This document shows, one piece after another, positions 21,401-30,266 of a stretch of 64,000 bases of DNA. The stretch's first letter is position 1. Each line of letters starts with the position of its first letter. The translations under genes were made by a program, and so were the position numbers. The DNA comes from Phaeoceros laevis (taxonomy: Eukaryota; Anthocerotophyta; Anthocerotopsida; Notothyladales), in NCBI GenBank assembly GCA_049999765.1, contig JBNGIQ010009488.1:575301-639300 (forward strand), in the 5' to 3' direction. The notes under the pieces were generated by a model. That model had not been told where the DNA came from, searched no databases, and saw only the letters and a program-made list of their open reading frames with translations.

Positions 21401-22124
21401 TTATGGAAGGTGCTCTAGCATGGTAGATGCTCAGGCTATTTTTGATGCACTTCCCCTTCCAGATGTGGTGTCGTGGAACTCACTTATCACTGCATATTCC
21501 CGGCAAGGAGACTGTGTGGGAAGTCTGCAGTGTTATGAGAAAATGGGGCTAGCAGGTGTGAAACCAGATAGAGTAACGTTCCTTTCGCTTGTGTATGCAT
21601 GCAGTCATGCTGGCCTAGTGGACAAGGGTGTGGAGTACTTTGAATCCATGTGCAAAGACCATGGCATCACCCCCGAAATAGGTCATTATGTGAGCATGGT
21701 AGATCTGCTTGGGCGCGCTGGCTACTTCACAATTGTAGAGCTTCTTCTGTCCACAATGGCAACGCAGCCTAATATGGCGTTCTGGCTGTGTTTGCTGGGT
21801 GCGTGTCAAAAGCATGGGAAGGTGGTGCTTGGAGAGCTGGCTTTTCATCGTGCGTTGTGCCTTGAACCCAAACATGCTGCTGCTTATGTATTAATGGCAA
21901 ACATTTATTCTGATGCTGGCCTGCTGGACCGTGCAATCGAGGTGAAGAAGTTGAGGCAAACAGTAGGTGCTTTGAAGAAGCCTGGAGAGAGTTGGATCGA
22001 GCATGAGCAGGAGGTGCACTATTTTTTTGTCGGAGACCTGAAGCATCCCCAGTACCAAGAATTATATAACCTCTATGAAAACACGGGCTTCAAACTCTCC
22101 ACAAATGAGCGCATTATATCTTGA
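18408..22124 (+). CDS. Giant intronless PLS-class PPR protein with E domain
   Basis: A 1238-residue pentatricopeptide repeat protein. PLS-class PPR proteins bind organellar RNA one base per motif and are mostly C-to-U editing factors. The start at 18408 gives a basic, Ser/Arg-rich N terminus (MEGLVRAMRFITVSS) compatible with organelle import. About 28 motifs follow in P-L-S order, with P motifs such as VVSWNAMLTAYVEQ and S motifs such as LYGKCGSI.DA. E1 and E2 follow (LGACQKHGKVVLGE, ANIYSDAG, GESWIEH), then EVHYFFVGDLKHPQ and a short tail. It ends without E+ or DYW, so any editing would need a DYW partner. Five L motifs carry a similar 16-residue insertion. One motif (about 19665-19757) looks like an L/S chimera. 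The frame is unbroken over 3.7 kb, so the gene is probably functional. Confidence 0.93.
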   Translation: MEGLVRAMRFITVSSWKYQYGCVVPFLARSCSEPGGRHQTRQRTVSGHSLPNPSKWWDSRRDKLPSDQLVQRFVDCRTPSEQGQMGKALDVLLHMDQQDTFSLVKAYKSLLHICMKKNDLAQAKQVYAHLAQHGTESTTFLGDYVVSTFVKCGRLDDALQVFNRMPRLSVSSWTSMISGYTMSGRGHEALEMYQRMKGEGVNPDKYTYISLLKACGNIADLEEGRRIHAEVVKHRQEADLFVRTCLVDMYGKCGSIVDAQDLFNEFVEWDVVAWNALLAAYAHLGQGEKALKLYEQMLEEGISPNVRTFVSMLQAWGVCAEQEDEVFVDVQCMNLQKAKVLHSIARRKGLDSNVFIANTLIALYGRCRSIVDAQNVFDGLLHRNVVSWNSILAAYAQQGLAMSALQLYEQMQHEGVVPNNRTYSTLIRVHGKCGNSEVARSIFDGLPNRNVTEWNAMLAAYASLGQGEKALEFYFQMQEQQVSPDGWTLVTALQACGICSDREADAVVDGKRIKVESLAKVKTVHADARKKSYDSDAFVSRTLVSVYGKCGSILDVLALFDGLSDRNVLSYNAILAACDEQLQSEKALQLYEQMLEEGISPDVRTLVSALQACSNLADKETDIPVNGQAIKIQSLHWGLAIHEHAQRKGYSSNVYVGSTLVGMYGRCGCILHAEFVFDRLSFRSVVSWNGMIAAYVQQEQAEKAFQLYEKVQKEGVSLDARTFVSSLQACRRLAEKEAGTFVSIIATKVMSLTVGKTLHVEARRRGFDSDVFVGNTLISLYGKCGSILDAQNVFYALLQRDVVSWNAMLTAYVEQRLAEKALMLYEHMREQGVNPNAQTFLSSLQACGILADDEGDVIVSGQSTKVRALKIGKAIHAEALMMGYDLDLFVGNNLVHLYGKCGSIADARIMFDRLSQLDVVAWTSMLTAYFEQGKAAEGLQLYEQMWEAGLYPDEISLLCILQACGSTGNLGILKEMHCTLVATRNTLSPVLASTLISAYGRCSSMVDAQAIFDALPLPDVVSWNSLITAYSRQGDCVGSLQCYEKMGLAGVKPDRVTFLSLVYACSHAGLVDKGVEYFESMCKDHGITPEIGHYVSMVDLLGRAGYFTIVELLLSTMATQPNMAFWLCLLGACQKHGKVVLGELAFHRALCLEPKHAAAYVLMANIYSDAGLLDRAIEVKKLRQTVGALKKPGESWIEHEQEVHYFFVGDLKHPQYQELYNLYENTGFKLSTNERIIS

Positions 22125-22337
22125 TGTTATCCCTGATTCCCTATAGAAGCAAGAGAGAGAGAGAGAGATTTACGTGCCCTATTTTTTGGTCGGAGACCTG
22201 AAGCATCCCCAGCATCAAGAATTATATAACCTCTATGAAAACACGGGTTTCAAACTCTCCACAAATGAACGTATTATATCTTGATGTTATCCCTCATTCC
22301 CTATAGAAGCAAGAGAGAGAGAGAGAGAGATGCTTTT
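22018..22337 (+). repeat. 160-bp tandem duplication of the PPR 3' end
   Basis: Positions 22018-22177 and 22178-22337 are near-identical with an offset of 160 bp. Each holds the codons from YFFVGDLKHPQ to the stop, then a short 3' stretch, a (GA)n tract and tttacgtgc. The first copy is the true C terminus. The second lies beyond the stop and is not translated, and it has a few substitutions. Confidence 0.92.
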
Positions 22338-22527
22338 ACGTGCTCTAAGAGATCTTCAACAAATTGTGAAAAGTCGAATTTCGTGTATCGCAAGCAATAC
22401 ATGAAGAGGAGGCAGAGCCTACCCTTGGAAGAGATGGAGGATACAGTGGACATGGCACATTTGCTGGATTGTATCCTACAAACACCTATGACATCCCATG
22501 GTCTATAGTGGACAGGATGTCCACTAA

Positions 22528-22575
22528 GGCATGGTCTAGTGGTTAAGGCTGGGTGTGACCAAGGTGTGACTCGGA
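22528..22575 (+). other. Possible tRNA-derived SINE head (A-box and B-box-like)
   Basis: tggtctagtggttaaggc matches the internal A-box of Ser/Leu/Glu-type tRNA genes. About 20 bases further on, ggtgtgactcgg resembles a degenerate B-box. No complete cloverleaf can be drawn, so this is not a tRNA gene. It could be the 5' end of a SINE or a decayed tRNA copy. Confidence 0.3.
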
Positions 22576-22729
22576 TTTAACTTGTGAAATTTTCTCAAAG
22601 GAGTCGCATGGGTTTGCTGAACCTTGCTCGGTGTGAGCTTCTCGGGCAGGAGTACGGGAGTGGCATCTCGGGGTGGCAATTGTGGCATCTCATAAGTTGG
22701 CATCTCGGGATGAAGAAGTTAATTAACCC

Positions 22730-22974
22730 GTGTTAATTCATTAGGGCACCTTGTGCCATTAGGGTTTCAATCGACACAAGTGAAAGGTTATATAGTGAAC
22801 GGTTATATAGTGAACGGTTATTTGTCGCGTGAACGAATGCGACGTACATGTGATCGTCGCAACGGCCGACTAGCTAGTGTCTTAAGGCTTTGAACAATCC
22901 ACAGCATACAATCTAATTCTATTCTCTTGCTAATCTAAGGTGCTTAGCACGCAATCCATGAATTGCTGAAGTCA
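22730..22974 (+). mobile_element. Probable 3' part of a Copia 5' LTR
   Basis: The sequence directly before the primer-binding site ends in gtca, as LTRs end in CA. It contains two copies of ggttatatagtgaac (about 22785-22815), a TATA-like promoter region. The LTR start is not defined because no matching 3' LTR is present in the window. Confidence 0.5.
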
Positions 22975-25931
22975 TGGTATCAGAGCATGAGATCCAATGG
23001 GATCTCATGCAAAGTCGCTACTACGCTTTCAATTCTTGCTGCAATCAACCAGGCCAAACCTGGAGTCAGGGATGCGCGATCCTGCAGCCCTGCACACATT
23101 CTTGCAATCAGAATTGTACAACAAAAGCGCATCTGATTGCATAATAGGCAGCCCCCCTGCAAAATCAAACAAAAGGAGTGCTAGGCCTAGCAAGAACAGC
23201 AAGAAGTAGGTCCTAGATGCACAGATGGGCAGGAAGGGCATACCTACCAACGGGTGCGCTCTAAAATACATTCGCACTAAGGAAGAGGTTGCAATCGCCA
23301 TACAAAACCTTCTGTGTGCATACACAAATAGGAACATGCCGCCAAGAATCCAAAGACTGCTAGACATTCTTGTGAAGCGCTTGCACTAGCATGGATGGTC
23401 CCCAAAGGCGACGAAACCATCGTCGTAACCAGTGGAGGCCTGCGTAGCACAACCCAAGAAATCAGCAGCAAAGGGAACCCAACTGTGGTCCTCTGACCAT
23501 GCAGGAAGGACGTCTGCAAGACGAAACCCAACAACAAAGATTCCTTACAAACAACATCTAGCCGACAGCACATACCTTGGATTCACTAGTGTACAGGCTA
23601 GAATTGTTTGAATCATGCGCAATTACAAAGCATCACGAATTGTTGGAGTCCATTCGCATGTTGAATGACAGAATCCAACACACACATTTGGACATGAAAG
23701 TGTTAGCTTTGCTAAATCCAAAAATGCTAGAGATTAAGAAATACTTGGAAGCAGTAGAAAGCGTAGAAAACAATAAGAACTCACCATGGTTCAGGTCGTT
23801 CTGCACTGGCTGCAGATTGTTTGCATCTAATAGAACCTACGCTCTTAATCTCTAAGGCATTCATGTCCACTTGGACTTACCGTTTGCAGACCCTAGGATC
23901 TACTTAGATTCTCTTCGCAACGAAAACCTTGAAGCAGTTGCAGCATCGGAGCAGCTGCTACGCAACCTGGCGGACGAGTTTGACCAAGTTGGTGGCAACT
24001 TTGTTGCACAAGAGCCTGACAAAAATCGAACTCCCTCTAACTCTAGAAGTGCACAAGGCAGCAGCAACGATCGGAAAGGAGACGACCAGACTCACCTCGA
24101 GGATCCGGTCCGTCCTCCCCAAGCTCGACAAGGAGCTTGAACCTGCAGTCACAAATGGCACAATCATCAAACACATCCGGCGGAGACTTGAAAGAGGAAA
24201 ACCGCTTTAATGGATCAGACCTCGATATCTAGACCATCAAGATGAAGGGTGCCTTACATGATAAGAATTTGTGGGCCGTTGTAAGTGGCAGGTTTGCAAA
24301 ACCTGCTGCAGATGCTGACGAATTTCAACTTTGGGAAAGGTAGAATGCTTGAGCACACAATCTCTTGTTGTCGAGCCTGTCACAGGAGATGGTAAGGCAA
24401 ACATCTCAAAGCAAAACTGCGCAAAACGTTTTAGAACATCTACATGGCATGTACTCTGCAACAGATGTCATGACCATGCTTAATGCTGATAGAAGCTTCA
24501 GCATGCTCCTAATGAAGGAGTCAGACACTGTAGAGGACCACATAGGCAAGTTTAGGACCCTTAGATCCAAACTGGCTGCCAGTGGAGCTAGTTCAAAAAC
24601 CAGCCGACAAGGCTGCTTGTCCAAGAACACCGGTCGACACTCAAGCTTGTGCTTGTATCAAGCTTTTAGGTACACTGCCAGCAAGCTACGGTCCCTTGGT
24701 CACAACACAAAACGCAGTAGTACATCAATCCCAGCTAGCATTAAGAGCCAATGGAGGAGATGGTCAACCCATACTCAACATGTCCGAGCTCATTGAAGCC
24801 TGCTGCAGGAGGAGTCTAGTCGGAAGCATAGAACCGTAAGGCAGCAACAAGATGTGATGTATGCAGACAGGGGAAAAGCTCCATTTCGCTCCAGGCCTAG
24901 CTGGCAAAATGCAAAAGGCAAGTCAAAAGCCGGCCCTTCAAAAAGCAAAAAACAAGGAAACTGCAACTGGTGCAAGTTCCCCGGAAATTGGGAGAACGAA
25001 TGCCGTAAGAAGAAGAACACAGAGCCCAAGAGGGACTCACCGCCTGAAGCCAATGTTACAGGCAAGAAACCTCACCTCACATCCTAACTCTATGCTTGAT
25101 GGCGTCAACCCGTGCTCAAGACGCTTGGTTTATGGATTCGGGAGCCACCACACATGTATGCCACAACAAGGTAGCATTCAGTGATTACTTAAAATTTGAG
25201 GAAGAAGCAACAATTGCTTTTGGTGATGGAAGAGGTGTACCTATCAAAGGAACTGGAATGGTTCCACTCAAACTGAATGATGGGACAACCTACACTCTCC
25301 TGGAAGTCCTCCATGTTCCTGCAATGCGCAAGAATCTCTTGTCAGTAACTAGGTTAATGATAGTCTAAGAGGATGAAGGAAACGACATTGGGTTTAGAAG
25401 GCACCGTTGCATCTGGAGTCGCCTCTCAAAACCCACCATCAGCTAGCAATTGGGTACCCAGCAGAAGATCTCTTTAGAATGAATGTCACTTATGGCATGA
25501 CTTCTGCTAGCAGTCAAGTGCATGTAGCCACATCTAAACATGTCGACACTTTGACATGGCATGCTAGGTTGGGGCATCCTAATGCCCAAAGGCTTGATGC
25601 AATGTCCAAAGGATCCCTCTACGCTAATGCCATTGGCCTTCCTGCACTCAAAGAGCTTCCATTCTGCGAAGCTTGTGTCTCTGGAAAATTGCAACAAGCT
25701 CCCATCAAAAACAAGAATGCCACAAGGGCTACACAAGTTTTGGAGCTGGTCCATTTAGACCTGTGTGGCCCCATCTCAAACGATCGTTTGGAGGAGCACA
25801 CTAGTTTCTCACATTCGTGGATGACTTTGAACAGCAGGTTCCGCACCACATGCACCACGCTCATATCAATTTCGTCGTTCTTATTGATTGAGCGTGTGTT
25901 CACGAGCGTTGTGGTCATTAGCACCTGCTGA
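22975..25931 (+). mobile_element. Decayed Ty1/Copia retrotransposon, truncated
   Basis: The internal part starts with tggtatcagagc (22975-22986), the classic plant Copia primer-binding site complementary to initiator tRNA-Met. A broken gag follows: fragments at 23577-23855 and 24365-24800 (VLEHLHGMYSATDVMTMLN, DTVEDHIGKFRTLRSKL are UBN2-type gag motifs), with a zinc knuckle at about 24960-25010 (CNWCKFPGNWENEC) in which the usual His is Asn. Aspartic protease is at 25096-25368 (WFMDSGATTHVC, active site DSGA). The GAG-pre-integrase zinc region is at 25440-25770 (WHARLGHPN, CEACVSGK) and the start of integrase is VHLDLCGPI. Stops and frameshifts separate these pieces. Integrase core, reverse transcriptase and RNase H are missing, so the copy is dead. 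Confidence 0.9.
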
Positions 25932-27760
25932 CCTACTGTACAGGTCAACTAGTTAACTATTTGAGCTCCTGAATGCACATTTCATGATTGTGTTTCTTAC
26001 AAGTATTATGGCACATGATGCCGGTATTAATCTTCAACAGATGCCTTTCCAACCCCACATGTTTCCTCACTACATAGTCTAGGCACTAGGTGGTTAGTGA
26101 AGCTTGTTAGGCACTCAATGGTTAGATAGGTACTAAGCGGATAGTTAGGCACTAAGTGGCTAGTTTAGGCTAGTTAAACACTAATTGGATAGTTAAGCTA
26201 GTTAGGCACCAAGTGGATAGTCAAGGCTAGTGTACGCACTAAGTGGGTAGCGCGTCCACGTTGCACCTTGACGGAGTGGAGGGAATTCCCACACCATACT
26301 GGAATCCGTTCATTTATTTTATTCATGGTTTTGAAGATGGGCTGTTCACAAGTGATCCAATATGGGCTTTTAGCACTAAAAAAGAAAAAGAAAGATCCAT
26401 AAAGTATTCGAGTTTTATCGTGTTACTCTTCCAAGTGGCTTAACAAATGTCATAAACATGGCCGCTTGCTATTTGCTGGGAACATTCTTGTACAGGTGGC
26501 TCAAAGCCGAGCAGACGCGAGTGGGTGAAGTCCAACTTGAAAGGAACCGAGACCCTCATGAGACCCTGCTTGAAGGTCTTGCAGGTAGACTAGTACAGTA
26601 CATGAGTAGCGTATGAGATGGCAGCCACATTGCTTGTACAGCAAGGCGAAGGATACTTGATACATGGCCACCTGAGAACGAGGATGTAGGGCACATGCTG
26701 GTCTGTGAGGTGCCTTTCAAGCGTCCTACTGTTGCTACTCACTGGCGCACATGGCTTCACAGAAGTCACGCAGGTGCAAGGTGCAGGCACGCTGGGGCTT
26801 CCACTCCGTGGGTACGTCCAAAGTATGCGCTGGGTCCGCCCAGACGAATGGATAATAAAAATGATGAGTTATACACCATATACACCCTAGTATGGTGATA
26901 ATAATACGACGGTCATCCTGCAGCAGTATGCACGATAGTCTAGTAAGTCTACCTTCTCGCGAAAGGTCGACGGTTGGTAAAAACGATGTGGGAAAAGAGA
27001 CTCATGGCATGCGGCTCATGACGCGGACGGATTCTTTGGCCGTTGGTGGTGAATGGCGTTAAATGAATGATGGTGAAGCGGCGTGCAGCCGTTGGCAGAC
27101 AAGGCAGGCAGGACCCACTTGTTCAAAATTTCGCGCGGCTGTTGCTTCTGTGCTCTGGCGCTTTCGCCTTTTGCACATGGGCCGGCTGCCGCGACATTCC
27201 AAAAGCAGTCCGCGCCAAGTCGAGAGCCTTCGCCAAAACCGGAGACCACACAGTCTAGGGGAGGGGGAACGACGTGAAATGGGCTGGAAAAATAGGGAAG
27301 TTGTTGCTTCCCTAGGGCGGGGGCCCACACGGCCGGGCGGGCGGGCACCAGAGCAGCCGCGGACAAAGCCGCGCACGAGCCCAGGAGCCCCTGCTTCTGT
27401 GAAACTGAGCTGCCAGCCAGGCTGCTGCCCAAGCCAGCCAGCCAGCCAGCGCCTGCAGCGCCTGTCCAGCCACCAGTCCGGCCAGAGGCCCTTTTTCTTC
27501 CGCCCCCTGTAGCCATTTCTTCCCTGCCCTCGCGCATTTCTTCCAGCATCTGCGCTCCGCTCCTCGCACCGTCATCCTTGGCTGGCATAGCTCCTTTCTC
27601 GCCTGCCTGCCTCCGCTAGCGCTGCTTATAGCGCCGGCCGGGGAGTGTTTCTTCCGCAAGCTGTTGTGTTGCCTGTGGCCGCCGGCGGTGCAGTAGAGGA
27701 CGGGAGGGGAGCTTGCCTGCCCAGCTCGCTCCAGTCTCTTCTTACATCCGTCTGGACTCG
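25932..27760. other. Post-retrotransposon spacer with repeats and gene debris
   Basis: From about 26080 to 26250 there are six or more imperfect copies of a unit like aggcactaagtggatagtt. At 26400-26590 an open stretch (FYRVTLPSGLTNVINMAACYLLGTF region, about 60 codons) ends at a possible donor and looks like an orphan exon of an unidentified protein. From 27000 the sequence turns GC-rich as the promoter and leader of the AG-peptide gene, with a ccag repeat near 27436. Long minus-strand frames there are GC shadows. Confidence 0.5.
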
Positions 27761-28268
27761 ATGGCCTCCGTCGGCGAGGTGTTGAGGCGTGGAGCTGTCC
27801 TTCTTGTGGTGGCCCTGCTCTTTGTGGGAGCTTTTGTCCCCGCCGTCCAAGCGCAAGCCCCGGCGCCGGCTCCCCATAGCGACGGTGAGTAAATGGCTGT
27901 GCTTTAGGGGCCATGGTCTGAGATCGGGTTTTGTGCGTAGCGGAAGGCGTCCCTTGTTCCGATGTTTGCAGAGGGAGATGTTTGATTGCTTTGTTCACAT
28001 TTCTTTGGCAACGCTACGCTTTTTTTTCCGCGATGGAAATTGTTTGCCCGTGTGCCTGCTTTGCTCTCCTCCCTTGCTTCGTCTCATTCTGCTACCGGGA
28101 CCTTGTTTCACCTTTCACGGCCCGTCACTGATTACCTCTTCCTGGTCTTGTGCTCCTTCTCCAGGCATGGCTGTGGACCAGGGTATTGCTTACGTCCTGG
28201 TTTTCGCAGCCTTGGTGTTGACCTACCTCATTCATCCTCTGGACGCGTTTCCATACAATCTGTTTTAG
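27761..28268 (+). CDS. Arabinogalactan peptide (AGP16/20-like)
   Basis: Two exons (27761-27884 and 28165-28268) encode 75 residues. Residues 1 to about 31 are a signal peptide (VLLVVALLFVGAFVPAVQA). The mature peptide is about 12 residues, QAPAPAPHSDG-type, with Ala-Pro repeats expected to be hydroxylated and decorated with arabinogalactan. The C-terminal hydrophobic region (MAVDQGIAYVLVFAALVLTY) is the GPI-anchor addition signal; the DQGIAYVL block is the hallmark of AG-peptides. The product would sit on the outer face of the plasma membrane. The intron lies between the peptide and the GPI signal. AG-peptides act in growth and signalling in ways that are poorly defined. Confidence 0.93.
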
Positions 28269-30266
28269 GCGTTTTTTTCTCGTCACCGACATGAGCAGTA
28301 CCGATTGTCCAGCGATTTCAGCACGTTGGAGTGGGGTCTTTCACTACTGGTGATTAGCGCGGGCCGCCTTCTGCGGATGGAACAGTCTCATTGTTTTAGT
28401 TAAAGCTCTCTGTACTATAGGCTTCCATGCCACACTTCATTCTTTGTCTCATCCTGAGCAGATGTGCTTTTGTAATCCTCCATCGGGAGATTTGTCATTG
28501 CCAAATCGTTTCTTTCAGATTTGTGTTTAAATGTGCCTTCCATTAGTTGAATCCTTCCCGCTTCAATTTCCGTTCGATCAAGGCTTCACCCATCGAAATT
28601 ATGCAAAGTTGTGCAGCAGCATGTGAATATAGAAATGGAACATTAGAGTCTCCAACCACATCTTACGTTCCTGTCCTGAAAGCGTGTAGTTTTTCAACAC
28701 CCTAGCAGCTCCGAGCGGCATCAGAGAAAGTTCTGATCTGAGCGAAATTGCTCCTGAGCTGCTGGGACGGTTCTTGGACCATTTTTGCTGCCTCCATCCA
28801 ACGCAGCCCTCACGAGTGCCAAGTGTAGAGTGAGGCAGTGGCAGTTGAGACTTCGAAAGGAGCGTCGTCCTTCTCGAGAACGGCATATGGTACGGTACTA
28901 GACATTTGGCAGCCCGCGTCAAAGCTGCAGGTGAACTTAAGCCTGTCGCCAGTGCCACCGAGGTAAGAAGAAAAACATGCAGTATAAGGACTCCAAGCTA
29001 TAACCGATGTTACAGGATTCTTAACGTTGGATAATGTCCAACGTTCCACTTGCCGACGAAGGCTCTTAGCTACTACCGGTCGACTCGGTAGCAGTTGAAA
29101 TGAAGACGGATTGACACATGCTGACCTGTGAAGGTAGTCAAGGTGTCGAACGTAGTAATGTACATGTAATACGATCACCCGAATACCTGCCGGGGATACA
29201 GATGAACTAAATGCTACAGTCTCACATGGTCAGTGGGCACACCAGCGGGGCTTTCTCCAATCGACGGTGCTGCGGAGGTCAAATTGAATCTGGAGTTACA
29301 CCACCCGCCGAAAAACCGCGATAGTGGTCCAAAGAACTGCGCGACGTAGCCTACAAAAAAAAAAGGCCAACCATGACGTCGGTCCAGGGTTCCTACGTCT
29401 GCCAAATGCAACAACAAGATGTTATCGTTAGGGGATAAGTAAATGAATGTCGAAGTGAATGGGCAGAGAGAGGACAGCGGACACAGCAACATACGGAAGT
29501 TGTGAACCAGCTAACTTCTACATCCATTAGATCCTTGAAAAGACTCTTAGAGAAATGAGTCCATTTGAAGGGGCCTGATGTTAGTCGGATGCTCAGCAAT
29601 GCGGACAACCCCGATTTCTGTGCGACCTCCGGACCCCTCTTTTCGCCTACGACATTCAACTACCCTGCCTCACTACAAGGATAGTCAGTGAGGATGTACA
29701 AGAGGCTGGTGGTTGACTGTTGACTAGTAACAGCGAACTCAGTGGGCACACTGCTCTGGGACGAGGAAAGCTACTCTACACCATCTCACAGAGCCAGTGG
29801 TGGAAAATACGACTAGCCTACGTCAGTAACTACATTACCAGCTTTCGTGGCCTACACTTACCACTTGATGGCAGTAAAGCTAAGCAGTTCAGTGAACTAA
29901 ACAGCGAATCATCAGCAGTTTACATGAGAGGAATCTCTATCCTCACCTAGTCAGCTCTGACTTCCCCCTAGGGTAGCCAAGTCCCAAATTCGTATTCACA
30001 TCCACGGTTGACTTTGGCGTACCGATTGAGATGCACTTCCACCCTGAGATTACGGGTTTGAAACCATTAATAACAGAAAAAGAACCTTTCAGGCCACAGC
30101 AGCTTTAACACTCAAATGACTAGGCGGAATTGCTTGGAGATAAGAACATACATCATGCACAGGATCGGTTGGACATGGCATTGGCCGTGGAACACCCCTC
30201 ACATTACTGTTCTCTTTCTTGGAGTCATTGCCGACCCAATCTGCATGAAGCAAAACGAAAGTCAAT
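28269..30266. other. Gene-poor stretch; possible unassigned minus-strand exons
   Basis: The 3' UTR of the AG-peptide gene, then sequence without a recognised gene. On the minus strand between about 29680 and 28800 there are open pieces next to good acceptor sites (gcatttggcag near 29400, tttttttttgtag near 29350): VAQKSGLSALLSIRL, GYVAQFFGPLSRFFGG and LKFTCSFDAGCQM. I could not join them into one protein or match a family. They may be a diverged or decayed gene. Confidence 0.35.

Noticed and set aside
18408-22124. DYW deaminase domain in the PPR protein
   Set aside because: The protein stops about 40 residues after the E2 motif; no HxE or CxxC zinc motif is present.
22178-22337. Second PPR gene end
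   Set aside because: It is a downstream tandem copy of the last codons beyond the stop, with no upstream frame.
22975-25931. Domesticated Copia gag or protease gene
   Set aside because: Multiple stops and frame changes separate all domains; no long intact frame.
27312-27998. 228-codon minus frame over the AG-peptide leader
   Set aside because: GC-rich antisense shadow of promoter, signal peptide and intron; no domain.
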